Part shown: positions 36,481 through 49,602 of the stretch, one piece after another
Layout of the letters: each line of letters begins with the position of its first letter
How positions within the stretch are numbered: position 1 is the first letter of the stretch
Assembly: GCF_022682495.2 (NCBI RefSeq)
Contig: NC_071398.1
Span: 28,647,426 to 28,711,425 of the forward strand
DNA from: Desmodus rotundus
Taxonomy: Eukaryota; Chordata; Mammalia; Chiroptera; Phyllostomidae
Reading direction: 5' to 3'
DNA: 64,000 nt
Position numbers and translations under genes: made by a program
The notes under the pieces: generated by a model
What the model was told of the DNA's origin: nothing
The model's database searches: none
What the model saw: only the letters and a program-made list of their open reading frames with translations

Positions 36481-37589
36481 GGCCCCCATATGAGTGCTGC
36501 ACCGGAGGGTTTCCCTCTGTGGAGCCACACAGCATCTGCGTCTGCCTTCCCGTGCTCAGCCTGGCGTGGCTCGGCCCCTCCAGGGCGCAGCGTAGCAATG
36601 CAGGGCTTCATTCCTGCCTGGGCGTCGACAGCCGTGTGGCCAGATGGCACCAGACCCCCCACTCCCGGGCCTCGAGGAGGCAGACCCGCAGCGGGTGTCC
36701 CCTGCCTTGATCATGACAGTGACCGTTTAGTGAGCACTTGCTGTGCGTCGTCCCCCCCCCCCCCCCCAGTTCTCAGCATAGCCCTGGCCTCTGTTTTCTG
36801 TTCATGTTGCTGGCGGACAGACCTGAGCTCCAGGCCTCCCACGTCATAAGCAGCAGAGGGTAAGGTTGGCAATTCCAAGGACTCGTGTCCCGGGACACTG
36901 CAGCCTGCCGTTTCTCTGGCCAGGGCCAGGCCTCCGCTCGCTGAAGGCCCGCCCCCCCCCACCCCCCGACGATGGGGTGAAGGGACTGAGGTGGCCCAGG
37001 GCCAGCTCCCAGCAGCCCCATCCTCATGGGCAGAAGTGCCGCCTGAAGCCAGAGTGGCTTCCAGACCTGCCCAGGGAGGCGGTGGAGAGGGAGGCTGTAG
37101 GCCCCTCATCCTTCACCCCACCCCCACAGTCCTGAGGGAGAGCTGTGCTGACTGAGGCTCGTCAGCCGCTGGCTGTCAGAGTGAGTGCCTGTCCTTGCCT
37201 GGGGTGTGTCCTGGCTCTCCGTCTACCCTCTCCACTGCACCTCCCCGCTGCTGTGGGAGTGTCATCTTGTTGTGAGCCTGGAACACCAAGCCCTTCCCTC
37301 TGCTTCCCCAGCTCATTCTCTCCTCGAGTTGTGTCCCGAGGGCACAGTTGAAAAATCCAGTTCAGAGGCAGTAACTGCTGGGCCCTGCGCTGCTCTCCCC
37401 CAGAGAGAGGGTGCGGGGGGAGAAGTCAGCCCTCAGTGCAGGGTTCATTTTTCCTGGGGCTCTCCGAAGTGTGCGTTCTTTTCATTGCTGCAGAACCGGC
37501 CTGCTTGGTCCCCTGTGGCCAGTGTGGCCTGGTGTCCAGCCCCTGGAGGACACTGCCCCTGGACAGTGTGACCCTTTACCTACCCAGGA

Positions 37590-37765
37590 AGGGCTAATCA
37601 GTTGAGCATTAAGGGTTCTGGTTCACGTCCTGGCTGTAATCCTGGCCACGCCTTACCTCTCTGAGCTTCTGTCTTTTCTTAGGGTGAAGGTAGCACCTGT
37701 ACCTCGTAGACTTGGCTGATTGCGTGAGAACACACTAGCTCCAGGCATAGCAGCTGTGTGCCCTG
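37590..37765 (+). repeat. MIR fragment
   Basis: The order 'ttctggttcacgtcctggctgtaatcc', 'cttacctctctgagcttctgtcttttct' and 'gattgcgtgagaacacac' with 'ccaggcatagc' follows MIR in + orientation. Confidence 0.55.
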
Positions 37766-40700
37766 ACTGAGGGCCACCAAGGCCATCACGTCCTGTCTAC
37801 CCTGACCACTGCCACCCCTCCCCACCCACCACAAATACCACCGCCATCTGCTCGGCCCCACCACCTCCCACCCCAAGCAGCCCAGCCAGGGACTTGAGGG
37901 CCCTCACAGGGGTGGGGGCGGCCAGGGAAGGCGAGTGCCTCCTGGGTGGGGTGCTCCAGGACATTGCAGCTGCACACTGGGCCCCGGGACAGCCGGCGCA
38001 GCAGCTCCGGCCTATGCCAGCCACGTGGGGCACGTCCCGGCCCAGGGTGGCCTCTCTCCATCACCAAGTCCCGGTCTTTACTCCTTGGAAGAAGGGGGTA
38101 ACCAGGCCCACACCCCACAGAGCCTCGGGCTGCACATTTGGAGCTGACTTCCAAGTTTGGGTTTTACCTCAGTACACCTAGGGGACCCTCTGGAGTGACA
38201 GGCCAGGGGGCCCCCTCTTGAACTGAGGTGTCCCAGGAGCTGCACCCCTGCCATCTGTCATCAGCTGGTGGAGCCAATCCCTCATTACCCTGGCCGCAAA
38301 ATGATGTCCCCTTGGGATACGCCTCCTTTCCTCCGCCTTGGAAGCTGCTCCACCAGCTCCAGCCCTGGCCTGGCCTTCCCTCCCCACCAGTCCTGCCACC
38401 AGAACCTCTTCTGGACAGACTAGGGAATGAGTCCCAGCTGAGGAGTCCCAAGATCTGCCGTCACAGGTCGTGACTCCTCTGAGCCTCCCAGCCCGCTCCA
38501 CACCTTGCAGGGCATGCTGGGTATCCCCAGGTCACCCCGTGGGCTCGTAGGTGCTGGTTGAGCAGCTGAGTGGGTGTGAGACAGCCCCGTTCATGCTCAC
38601 GCTGGCCCGGCCCTGCTGGGGTCTGACAGCAGCTCGCCTCACCCCAGGAGCCTCCTTAGCCTGACCCTGCCCATCTGCCCCTCACAGAGTGCAGGTCTGG
38701 TAGCCCGTGTCCCCGCCGTCCCTGAGCATGACAGGGCAGGGGCTGCTGCCAGGCAGTGGCTCTCACAAGCTGTGTGGCAATCTGCTCGCCTCCGCACCAC
38801 AGCAGGCACCTCCCGTGGGGCCGCAGCGGCCGTCTGCTGGGGGCAGGGATGCAGAGCTGAGAGCCTGCCGTGTCCTCGCTGCCAGGGAGGGGGACATGCT
38901 CAGGACACCCAGGGCCCTGCCACCCCCACTGCTGGGGGCACATCAGACCAGTCTTAACTCTGATCCGCTCCCATCCCTGCATGTGCCACCTACCTCTTCC
39001 AGAGTCCAATGGTCACACCACAGGTTTCTTCTATCCATGGAGAGTGCCAGGGGCTCAGCTGTGCAGGTGGGGTTGGCCTCCTCGGGCGGCTGTGACCTGG
39101 GGGCTGGACTAGGTGGGGGGAGCAAGGGTGGGCTCTGAAGCCTTGTAGGCCCATTCAGAGCTCATGGCCAGTCCTCCCAGCAGAGGGTGCCCGGCACGTG
39201 ACATTGCCACCCGGAGCCCTGTGGGACAGCTGAGCAGCCTCACCAAGCTGGCATCTCTGCAGAGCCCAGGCACCATTTTTGTCGCCTGTGAAACAACCAA
39301 GCTGCCCTGGTTTTATTTGGATCTGACACACGGAGGCTGATGACGGTGGTGATGGTGGCAGCTGGACTTGAATTTCCAGCCCTCGTTCAGGTCCAGAGCC
39401 CCGAACACTGGGTCCCTAGCCAGCTTCCTTCCCCAGTGTCTGTTGGCTGCCTGCCTCATCTTGTCACTGGCTTTGCAGGCGGGTCTGGTTACCAAGGTCC
39501 CATCCCTGAGTCCCAGGGAGGCTGGGGAGCGTCCCTCCCGCTGTTTCAGTTTGGTGTTGTGACTCTGCCTACATGCGTACCCATCACAAAACCATCCCGG
39601 GCAAGGGTACGACTCTCCCGTTCTGCTGCCGCCTGAAATCTGCTCCCGTCAAAGACAGCAACAAAACAAACGGAGGGAGGAAAGACCCCGCCTGGCACTC
39701 TCGCCGCGCCTGTACGTCAGCCATGCGGCTGGCGGGCTTGGTGAGGTGGCGCCTCCCTGTGCGTGTCTGCAGCCCCATCTGTCTCCGTGCAGGTGTGAGC
39801 TCCCACAGGGGCACCCTGCGAGCCTCTCCCTTCCTTTCTCTCTGCCGGGCTGGGATTCTGGAGGGAGACGGGCACATGTGCCTGGAGGCTGAGCGCTGGG
39901 CAGGATGGCAGGGAGGATGGGTTGGGCAGGATGGGAGTAACCAGAGCCGTGGGCTGGTGGGTGGTACCTAGCCCTGGTTATGCAGAGCACGAGGCCTCCC
40001 CTGTCCTCTTCCTTGCCCCCACCTCCGCAGCGCACCCTAGCACAGCAGCACTGGCCCTCAGTCGGGAGCCCGCTGTCCTTGTCCGTCCGTCCTCATCAGC
40101 TAGTCATTGGTCCCTGGAAACACACTTGGTAATAAAGACCTGCTTCTCGCCTTTGCTGATTTGGGTTTGGTGACAGTCACATGACAGTAAGTCAGGCCCA
40201 GGAGTGTGCTGGTGGCCATGGAGTGGGGCAGGGACTCCGTCTGTCCCCCCACCTCCACCCCGTGGAGAAGCTCCAGCTGGCCGGCAGGTGGGAGAGGCCC
40301 TGAGGTCTTTCAGCAGGTTCTTCCTGAATTTCAGCCAGGCCCAGGGCAGCTGTACTTGTGCCCTGTGCCCGGCTGCCCCGCTGGGCCGGGCCTGCTGTGA
40401 GTCCAGGGGGTTTACCACCCCATTTGCTCTACCGTGTGCCTTCGAGGGTAACTCTGTCTCCCTGCCCTGTAGGCTTCCATTCCTACCAGGCACAGGTTGG
40501 ATTTTTATTTCAGGGTCCACTGTTCCTGTTCCCTTGGGGACCTTTCAGGGAAAGGAGGCAGGACCAAAACTGGGACAGTAGAGCTGGGAGGCTTCCTGTG
40601 GGTGCCACAGCTGCTCCTGGCCTCACAAGTAAAGGGGCAGGACTCAGAGGCCAGACCCCTTTCTGGGTCCAGATGGCATGTGTCTGCCAGGCCTAGGTTC

Positions 40701-41459
40701 CTACATCTTGGTTGGAAATAGGGACGGCAGAGGAGCAGCCTGGAGGGATATGAGGCTTGTGGGAGGCTGTGTCTCCTAGCAGGACCGGTTCGCTCACTCA
40801 CCAGCCAGAGTCATGGTGTCCCCAGGGCCACGACAGCCTGACAGAATTCTCACTGTGTCAGGTTGGCCCAAATACCAGTTCAGGATGGCCTGGGACCCAA
40901 CAACGGCCGAAGAAGGGAGAGTGGGGGGCCGATGAGCAGAGCAGTGGGTCCTCCTGCACACCACTGGTGGTGGGTCTTGGGCTGCCACCTGTATGGGGGC
41001 ACAGCTCTGCAGGGAGGGCCCCTGCTGCTCAGCTGCTCACTTGCAAACTGCCAGAGCTGCCTCCTGCGGGCACCCCAGAGGAGCTGTGCAGTGCTGCCCC
41101 CTCCATCCCCGCATGGCTCTCAGGACAATAGCCCAAGGGCCCCTTTTTAGAGGAATGCTTTGGGTGGTCACGTGTTCTGTGCTCTCCCTCTGTCACCCCT
41201 CTGAGCCAGACAGCCCCACTCAGTGCAGGTTCAGGCCTAGGAGGACAGGACTCTGGTGTGATCGCAACCAGTGCTTGCCCTGTGCCCTCTGCAGTGTCCC
41301 AGGTGAGGGTGGCCCTGTCGTCGTCTCTGTTCAGAGCATGTAGTTGCTGCTTAATCGTCATTTACGTGGCTGGTTAAGTGCACAAACGAGAGCTGGCAGG
41401 GCTGCTGCAGTATTGTAGCTTTTGTTTTCAGGCCTCACGCCCCCTCCCCTCACGGCAAC

Positions 41460-41830
41460 TTTGGGGTCTCAGCTGTTAATTACGTGTGCCCAGGTGGCCT
41501 CAGGCGCTAATCCCTGAAGTCAGACAACAGAGGTGACACTGAGCGCTCTGCCTCTTGTCATCTCCAGCCCACATGCCTCCAGTTAATGACAGTGATCCCG
41601 GAGCCCGTCTTCAGAGCAAGGGTCGCTAATTGGCGGGTGCTTGGTCAGGGATCGATGGAGCATTCTGGCTGGCGGCTGGCGGCTGGCGGCTGGCGGCCTG
41701 GCCCCACAGGATTAGGCGTTAATTGTGGATGGCCTCCCAGGTGGGGCCCCCTCTGGGCCCCCAAGCTCCCTTATTCTTAAAAAAGAGGCTGATGCAGAGA
41801 TTAAACATAGAGGGTGGTGTGGAGGGGGGA
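41460..41830. promoter_or_regulatory. TAAT-rich segment, candidate enhancer
   Basis: TAATTAC at 41477-41483, gttaatgac near 41583, gctaattggcgg near 41629 and attaggcgttaattgtgg near 41711 fall within 250 bases. A Pit1/Ets-poor GC background surrounds them and no interspersed repeat is recognised except a 7-base tandem. It resembles the intron 1 cluster at 26 kb. Enhancer function is inferred. Confidence 0.3.
41669..41696. repeat. 7-base tandem repeat, four units
   Basis: The unit ctggcgg is repeated four times head to tail. It is a short minisatellite inside the TAAT-rich segment. Confidence 0.9.
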
Positions 41831-42224
41831 GAATGGGGGCAGGGCCAGGTGGCTCTGAGTCCCCTGGGCTGTCAGATGCTCCTGTTCCTGAGGCCCGGAA
41901 GCTGGTATAGGCTGGGGCCGAAGGTGTCTACTCTCATCTTCCCCACGCCCTGGAGGACCAGAGGCTACCTGGCCTTTGACCCCAACTTGGCCCCCAGCAG
42001 CTGCAGCCTCTGCCTTGAAGAATGGGGACCCTGGGTGTCTGTGTTCTATTTCTTTACTTTTTTGGCTCCAGACCATGAATATCCACCCTCCCTCCACTCA
42101 GGCAGTTTAGACAGGGCCACGCACGGTGCAGGCTGGGCACAGAGTAGGTCCTTTGGATAACCAAGCACCCGAGGCTGGGTGACACGAGCTTTATGAGCGG
42201 TGGCCACGTCAGCACCACTTACGG

Positions 42225-42660
42225 AAGCCATGAGGTGACGTACCCAACTGCCCGTCAGTAATGGTGGATAAACAGAATGGTCCTTTTCTACAGTGCAGTA
42301 TCACTCAGCCGTGCAGGGAACGCAGTTCCGACACGGGCCACGACATGCATACGCCATACAAACTTCACGCTGACGAAAGAAACCAGCCACAAAACGCAGC
42401 TCGTCGTGTGGTCCCATTGACGTGAAGTGCCCAGAATAGGTGACTTTGTGGAGACAGAAAGCAGATTGGTGATTGCCAGGGGTTGGGGGGTCTAGTGGTG
42501 CTGGGGCTTCTTTCTGGGGTGGAGAGAATGTTCTGGACTGACCGGTGGTGGTCGCGGGTGTGCAGCTGCTCAGCGCCATAGAGTCGCAGACGATGGGTGA
42601 GGTCTGCGGTGTGGGGGTCGCATCTCGATAAAGATGCCCCAAACCAAAAGGAGATTGGTA
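42225..42660. repeat. ancient L1 3'-end fragment, opposite orientation
   Basis: The order 'caactgcccgtcagtaatggtggataaacag', 'gaaagaaaccagccacaaa', 'gtgcccagaataggtgac' and 'agattggtgattgccaggggttgggg' is the reverse complement of the L1 phrases at 6.4-7.0 kb. It is the longest L1 relic in the window. Confidence 0.7.
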
Positions 42661-44719
42661 GCGATTCCACAGCAATTCCTTTTTTAAAGAGAAAGATCCC
42701 TGCCTAGTTTTTTTCCCAAATACTTAAAGTGGGCTTTTTACTGGAATCTAAGTACCTACAGAAAAACGCACGGACTGCAAGCGTCCAGCGGGACGGATTT
42801 GCAGAGTGCCTGCGGACCCGGAGGCAGAGCGACCCTCCCCACCCCCCCACCCCGCCACCCCACCCCTGCCGCTGCCACCCCCAGCAGGTGTGACTGTCTG
42901 GATTCTGCCCCGGCCCTGCATTTTCGGCTTTCTCCACTGGTGGTGCTGGCGTGACTCACCGTGCACCTGAGGCTCTGGCTGCCTCCTGTCCTGCCTCGTG
43001 CCATCCTGAGACCACACAGGCTCTGTCCTTGTAGCTACTGGTGTGCCTCGAGGTAGTTGCAGGTCAGTGGCCACTGGGACTCTGGGCTGTGACTTCGGTG
43101 GACGTCAGCCCTGTTGTGCTGGGTAAAGACCCAGGAGCAGGATGCCAGGCCAGGCCCCAGGCAGGTGGCAGAGCCTGGGGAGTCACAGGCAGTTTCCCGA
43201 AGCTGCACAAACCTGGGGGAGGATTTCCCTCCATCAGCTTGTCAGACTGGACAGCAGCCCCCCGGGCCCCTGACACTGCTGGGTCAGTGCCCGCCCACAC
43301 TGCTCCCACTGTGGTCCTGCAACCGGCTTCCTGGCCGGGTCTCACCAGCGTGGAAGGCCTGTCTGTTCCAGAACCTTGGAGGTATCCCCACTGGGAAAGC
43401 CTGGCCACTTGTGTCCTCCCCTGTTGGCTGTCCCCCAAGGTGATGGTGTCTGACCTGGAGGCTGGGAGCCACTGGTGGGCAGCAGAGCTGAGGTCTAGAC
43501 CCCAGTGCTCAGTTCTAGGGGTTTGCCCAGCCAATGGGGGTTGCAAAACTCTAGGGTGATTGTCTGGTCCGTTTGGAAAATCAGGATAGCTCCTCTCTCC
43601 CTGTGTGATTCTTCACTGCCCACCTGGCTGGGCATGGACAGGTGGGAGCTGGGAGCGATGCGGGGCCTGGCCTCATTCTTGGCATTGTTGAGCAGAACGC
43701 AGTGCTGGGCAGCTCTTGGGGCACAGCCTACGGGTTAGGTGGGGGCAGGTCTGACTGGACTGGGTGTCTCCCCACAGGGCTGCCCTGACACAAACTGGGA
43801 GAGCCACAGGGAGGCGGCCAGTCAGGAGCGCCGTGCTCAGGGCAGAGCTCTGTCCCTCTCTGGGGGCGCCTCGACATCTGGCTGCCCTGCCTCCTGCTTA
43901 GGCCACCAAGGCCGTGCTTAGCTGGTCAGGGCTTCGGGTCAGAAAGAAGGAAGCGCACTATGGTGGTGCTTCATCTCAGCAACACCCCGGCTGCTGAGGT
44001 CGTTTCGGAGCGTCCGTTAGGCAAAGGTTTTATTTGGCCATACGAGAGTGGCCACTTGAGGGGTGTAGAGACAAGTGTCCCTAGGACAGACACAAGTTCT
44101 GAGCAAAATTCAGGGAGGGTGCCTGGAAGCTGATGGAGTTCTCCTTCCAGAAAGGGTGACTGTGCTGGCGCCTGCTTTCCCACCTGCCAGGGCTGAGAGC
44201 CCCTAACCAGGGCTCTTCCTGAAAGAGGGTGCCCGACTCCTCCCGGAGGGGTCGGCAGTTGCCTGTTGAGTCCAGGAGTGAGATGGGGCATCTCCCAGCC
44301 ACTACTTAGGACTGTCAGCAGCAGCCTCCAGGACCAGCACAGCAGGTCCACCCAGACCAAGGCTGGCAACCCAAGTCCGGACGAGAAGCGTTCACGTGCC
44401 AGCTCGAACCACCCCCTGCCCCCCACTCCAGCCATAAGAGTGTGCAGCTGCCCAGGCTCAGGCATCCCCCTGTGGGATAGCCTGGATGTACGGGGCTGGC
44501 GGTGGGCAAGGGAGTGCCCTTGCCTGCCTGGTGCCTGGCACTAGTTGACTCTGTGCTGTGATGTGTTGAAACCTGGGGGCCGCCTGTGCAGCCTCGGTGC
44601 TGCTTGTGGCTCTCAGGCAAGGCCTGGGCCTGAATCTGCCTGCGAGGGGGCTGGCGAGCTGGAGTCGAACGCTGAGCTATCTGAGTCCACAGCTGAGGCT
44701 CTGTGTCCTTCTCTTGCAG

Positions 44720-44919
44720 GGTCTTCACTGAGCAGCGAGTCATCCCCCGTGTCCTCTCCAGCCACCAACCACAGCTCCCCCGCCAGCACACCCAAGCGCG
44801 TGCCCATGGGCCCCATCATCGTCCCCCCGGGGGGCCACAGTGTCCCCAGCACGCCCCCCGTGGTGACCATTGCCCCTACCAAGACCGTCAATGGCGTCTG
44901 GAGGAGCGAGAGCCGGCAG
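44720..44919 (+). CDS. GSE1: GSE1 coding exon 3 (residues 76-142)
   Basis: The acceptor is cttctcttgcag and the donor cag|gtgagt; the exon ends on a whole codon. It opens with [17 protein letters not shown], a serine/proline stretch, followed by [16 protein letters not shown] and [16 protein letters not shown], and closes with RSESRQ. The segment is low-complexity but highly characteristic of GSE1. The Ser-Pro sites could be phosphorylated, but that is inference. There is no catalytic motif. Confidence 0.97.
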
Positions 44920-45004
44920 GTGAGTGCCCGGGGCGCTTGGTAGAGCTGGGTGTGACCACAGGTCACAGGTGTGGGCAAGGTGGCCTTCCATAGGGGAGGA
45001 CTAG

Positions 45005-45115
45005 ATTTGGGGTTCAAATCCTTCACTCCCAAACTTGTGCTCTCCTGAGCCTTTGTCTTCTCTGCGAAATGGGGGGACAGCATCACCTGTGAGAGGTCTG
45101 TGCAAAGTAAGCACC
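45005..45115 (+). repeat. MIR fragment
   Basis: The order 'ggggttcaaatccttcactcc', 'cctttgtcttctctgcgaaatgggggg' and 'tgtgagaggtctgtgcaaagtaag' follows MIR in + orientation. Confidence 0.55.
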
Positions 45116-45149
45116 TCTGCGAGCCTGGCGAGCAGTGCAGGCTGCTCTC

Positions 45150-45475
45150 ACACAGCACATCTCCTCTCAGCTCTGGAGGCTAGGGGTCTGAGGTCCAGGT
45201 GCCAGCAGGCCAGTCCCCTCTGAGGCCTCTCTCTGCAACCTGCAGATGGCCGTCTCCTCCCTGTGTCCTCACGTGGGCCTCCTTCTACACCGGCATCCCG
45301 GTCGCTTCTTACACGGACACCGGTCATGCTGGGTCAGGCCCACCCTCATGGCTTCACTTTGTCACCTCTTTAAAGGCCCTGTTTCCAAATACAGTCACAG
45401 CCTGAGGTCCTGGGGGTTGGGGCTTGAACATGAATTTGGGGGTGCATACTAATATAATTCAGCCCACAACCCCAC
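45150..45475. repeat. old interspersed repeat, family not assigned
   Basis: The sequence has the phrases 'agctctggaggctaggggtctgagg', 'cagatggccgtctcc', 'acacggacaccggtcatgctggg', 'cacctctttaaaggccctg' and 'aatataattcagcccacaa'. I recognise this as a common old mammalian repeat but cannot name the family safely. Confidence 0.6.
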
Positions 45476-48400
45476 ATAAAGAACTTCAAATGGTATTTGC
45501 ATGTCACAAGCATTTAATAAATACCAGCTGTTGCTGTTACCTATTGCTCAGACAAGGAATTGAAGAGGGAAAGGCCAACCCCCTTTTTCACATGCCACAT
45601 TTCTATGCTTCTGTCCTGTTGACACCTGCTGAGGGGGCCCTTCCTAACATTTGGGGTCCCTGTGTGTGGCTGCTGCCGGGTGACCAGCCTGTGCAGAAGG
45701 AGCTGGTAGCCCTGGGAGCCATCCCTTTGCGCTGGCCCAGGGCTTCTCCCCACGTCTGCTCCCGCCACACCTGGTACTCCCGGCCCAGAGGATCCCTTCT
45801 AATTAAGACACTGTCGCTGTGCTTCTCTGCTGGATTTTTCTGCCAAGTTCCCTGAGGGATGGCACCACTTGAAAATACTAATTAAACCACAAAGAAAGCG
45901 GGGGTGGGGCGAGCCCCCACCTTGCCCCTTCTCAGCTCTGCCCTGCTGGGGTGGGGGTGGGCATCAGCTTGACCACTCAGGGTCTGTCTGCTTTCTGCCC
46001 TTGGGGGTGGCGTCCGTCAGGCAGACCCTGACCTAGGGTGAGGGTCTCCAGTGCACCTTGGATCCTGGTGGGGATCCTTGGAAACAGCTGTGGCCTGGGA
46101 CCCGCCTGGGTGTGGCCCTGACTTGACCCCCATGTTGGAGGTGACAAGCCCTCCTAGATTGTCACCTGGCCCAGCTCCCCCTTTGCTTTCCCAGAAGCTG
46201 CTGCCTTGGCATCATTTGTTCTACTCTGTGTACAGTTTGGAGACTGGAGGAGCAGGGCAGGGCCCAGCAGGTGGACTCCGGCCAGAGGGATTTAGAGCAG
46301 CCAGAGCTGCCCCTGGTCCTGGTTTGAGGGATGACAAGGGTCCTATCCCAGAGTCTCCTGCCTCCAGAGGGGACCGTTGCCCCTCATTGTCAGCCACCTG
46401 GCGGTCAGCCTTGACCTCAGGGCCTAGCCACCTGGATCAAACAGCTGTGCCTCCTTGCCTCTCCCCTAACTCACTCGGTCCCAGTGGTTTCTGAGTCCTG
46501 CTGAGTCCTGCTGTGTCCTTGGCTGGTGGTGGCTGCCACAGTCCAAAACATCCACTTGCTCCCACCCCAGAGGGGCTGCTTCCCTACCCGCCAGGACCCA
46601 GGATCCCTTGTAAACAGGCCTCCCTCCCCAGCTGCTCTTCACTCAGAAACATTGACTAACCCCTGCTAACCCTGGAGAGAGGGCTGGGCCATAGATTTGC
46701 TCCAGCCATTGGCGGTTAATGAAACACTAATGCCACCAGGGGGGGTGGGAGGAAGGGAGCTGGATTAGCAGTTGATGTATGGCTCATCAGCTCAGCACAA
46801 AGGCTCAGTGGAGAATTTAATCCTTCTAGGGAGGGGAGCTCAGGGAGAGGCATGAGGGCAGGAGAGGGGAGTCACTTCCTGAAGTGTTAGCCCAGGAGTT
46901 GTGGGGGGGCCCTCCTGCATGGTGGGGGGTGGGGTGGGGCTGGGTGGGGTGGAAGGGCCTCCAGGGCCCCTTCTCTGGGGTCACCGAGATTTCCCAGGTA
47001 GTCGGAGCTTGGAAAGGACAGATGAAATGAAAAATAGTCTATTTTAAAGCTAACAGGGCATGTCCTGTCTGTCTGACTGGAAACCTCTCTAATCACCAGA
47101 GAATGAAGGATTTTCCTCCCTCCCTGCCTCCCCCTCATTCGTCTTCCTTTCATCGCTGCAGCTGCGCCTGCAGCCTTCAGCCGCGGTGCAGAAATAAAAA
47201 GCTGCCCACAGATGCTCCTTGGTGCGTGCCTGGCTGCTGGGGACAGCAGTGGGGGGCCCAGACGTCACTCTTGGGGTGGCTGGCTGCACCTCCAGGGTCT
47301 GGCCCAGGTTGGGGTCTGCTGCTTGGGCCCTTCCCACCCTGGGCAGCCCATGTGTGTCCTCCAGCCTGAGCTGACCTCATTCCCAGGTGCCTGTTACAAG
47401 CTTAGCGGGGCACCAGCCAGACAGAAGGCACATGGGTCTGACCCACTGAGCCCCCTGCCTGCTGCCTCCCCTTCCACCCCTGGCCTCTCCCACTCCTTGC
47501 TTGTCTCGGCCAGGCTGGGACAAGGTCCATCTGGCCCAGCTGCCCTTCAGCGGGGTTTTGTCCCCCCTAAGAGAGAAGGGGGCTCTACTCTATGGTGGCC
47601 CCAGTGAGGGGTGAGCCCCTGGAGCTGGTTGGTGTAGGCCAGGTACCTCCTGGTGATAGACGTTCACCCTTGGGCTGGCCAGGCCCTGTGCCTGGCAGGG
47701 TGAGGGTGTGCAGGAGAACCAGCAAGCCCCCACCTGGAGGCAGCCCCTCAGCCGGCAGTGTAGGTGGTTGGAGCGCGGGCGGTGGGGACGACACCAGGCT
47801 CGTTGCTGTGCTGCTGTGTGTGAGCCCCTCCCCCGCACCCCCATGTTTCCCCCCTGCCTCCCAGCTGCACCAGTGCCTAGTCCTTGATGCTCTGAGCTGG
47901 GGCTACAATTGGAAACCGAGGCACAGGACAGTTGTATAAGGGAGGAGCCATGTCCTTAGGTGAACAGGGAGCCACCCCACTGCCCGCACAGGCAGCTGGA
48001 GGACACCAAGCCCCTGTGTAGAAGTCTCTGGAAAACAGGGAGGCGGGAGTTCTGGGCTCCTGACTCTGACCCAGGGTGCTGGGGGTGGGGGGGGTGTCCC
48101 ATCCTTGACACCCACCAGCTGAACGCCCCTTCTGGGAAGGGCAAGTCAGAGTTCGTGAACCCGTGAGGACCTCGCGGTGAGTGGGGGCGCCCTACCAGCA
48201 CACAGGAACGGAACAGATGTTGCTGCTCATTAGAAATTCCAGTCAGCAGCCTGTCTCCTTCAATTAATTACCGCTGATGTGTCTTTGGGAGGACTGAGGC
48301 GGCTTGGTGGCTGCCTGGCCCGGGCGTGTTCGGTGACTAGAGCTGACGGGTGGATGGGGGGCCTTCTCCGTGAGCCCCGGACACCCCGTCAGAGGTATGC

Positions 48401-48609
48401 TCTACAGTGCCCCGTCGGCTGGCCGCAGCGATCCATCCCTCACTGCCCACACGGGGAGTCAGATAAATGGGGGTTCGGCCACCCCCGCCTCCCACCCGGC
48501 TCTGATGGAGACGGTGGGCAGAGCAGGGAGGGGCAGCGGCTGGAGGAGCGGGGAGCCAGGCGTCCCTTTGGGGGTCAGGCCTCAGCCCCACCGTCAGGAC
48601 CCTCGGGTG

Positions 48610-48660
48610 TGCCATTCCCCTCATGGACACTGCGTACTTGTCATGGACACTGCGTATGTG
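48610..48660. repeat. 33-base dispersed repeat, copy 1, with tandem echo
   Basis: Bases 48610-48642 are identical to 49603-49635. Within it, the 20 bases from 48621 are repeated directly at 48641-48660 with two differences (tcatggacactgcgta core). No known family is recognised. Confidence 0.9.
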
Positions 48661-49602
48661 TCCCGTGGTCATTCCTAGATGTGCTCCTTGGCCACCATGT
48701 CAGTGAGGTGCACAGAGGGTCGTGACCCCGAGCATTCTGTGGTGTTGGCATTTTGCGGCACAGTGGAATTCCACACCGTGGATTTGGAGCAGACAGGCTC
48801 GGGCTTGTGCCCTGGGAGCCCTGCCTGCTCTCTCCAAGCCCTGGTTGCCATCCGATCAGCAGTGGTCACACCCGACGTCGTGCAGATCGGGCCCAGGGAA
48901 GGAAGGCCTCTCTGGGAAACAAACGGCTCAGGAGTGTGTGGCCGCAGCTCAGGGGAGGCCTGGAGTGGGGGCGGTGGGGTCCCAGTGATGGCGCCCCAGA
49001 GTCCAGGGGGAGAGCCCTGCCTGCTCTCAGCACTGCCCCCTGAGCTGGCTTTGCAGCTCTCTTTCAGCCACATACGTGACAAGAACAGTCAGAACCTTCC
49101 GGTACTGTGATTTCTTGGGGCTGGCCACTCCTGTGGGTGGGCGTTCAGAACTTCCCTGCATGTCTTGGGCCAGCCCTGCTGTGGGTCCCTGGGCTCGCCC
49201 TCCCCTCCCAGGCCCCAGATCACTCTCTCCATCCAGGAGTCTGGGGCAGGCGGGGCCACAGCCTTAGCGGTCTCCCCCTCAGTGTGGGCAAAGGTGTCCC
49301 CGGATAGGTCTGGCCAGCTGGGGCTCTGGCTGGTGCCAGGGCCTCCCCAGGGGCTGGCTGTGATGTGGCCTTCAGGTGTCAGCACAGTGGACACCACAGC
49401 CCCTGGGGGGCGCCCGTGAGCACCTGGAGATCAGTGAGCGAGCCCTGTGGTTGTGTTGGGCCTGTTGCTTAGGGGGGCAGGAGGGTGCTAGGACCAGTGT
49501 CTCCCAACTTCTCAAGTTTGGATTCAGAGGTAACACGGCCTGTGGGCAGTCCACGCTGGAAGGGTGTGAGTGTTGTGTGCAGGGTGGGGAGCCCCTCCTC
49601 CC

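Larger units (their letters stand above)
33494..44719 (+). other. GSE1: GSE1 intron 2
   Basis: This 11.2 kb intron runs from gtaaga to cttctcttgcag. It contains MIR fossils, two ancient L1 3'-end pieces in opposite orientations, a 16-base C run (36752-36767), a 7-base tandem repeat at 41.7 kb and a TAAT-rich segment (41.46-41.83 kb). I see no additional coding exon; the many short frames on both strands lack recognisable content. Confidence 0.9.

Noticed and set aside
34069..39140. Many 100-200 codon frames on both strands in intron 2
   Set aside because: None resembles a known protein, they overlap each other in several frames, and the GC content explains them.
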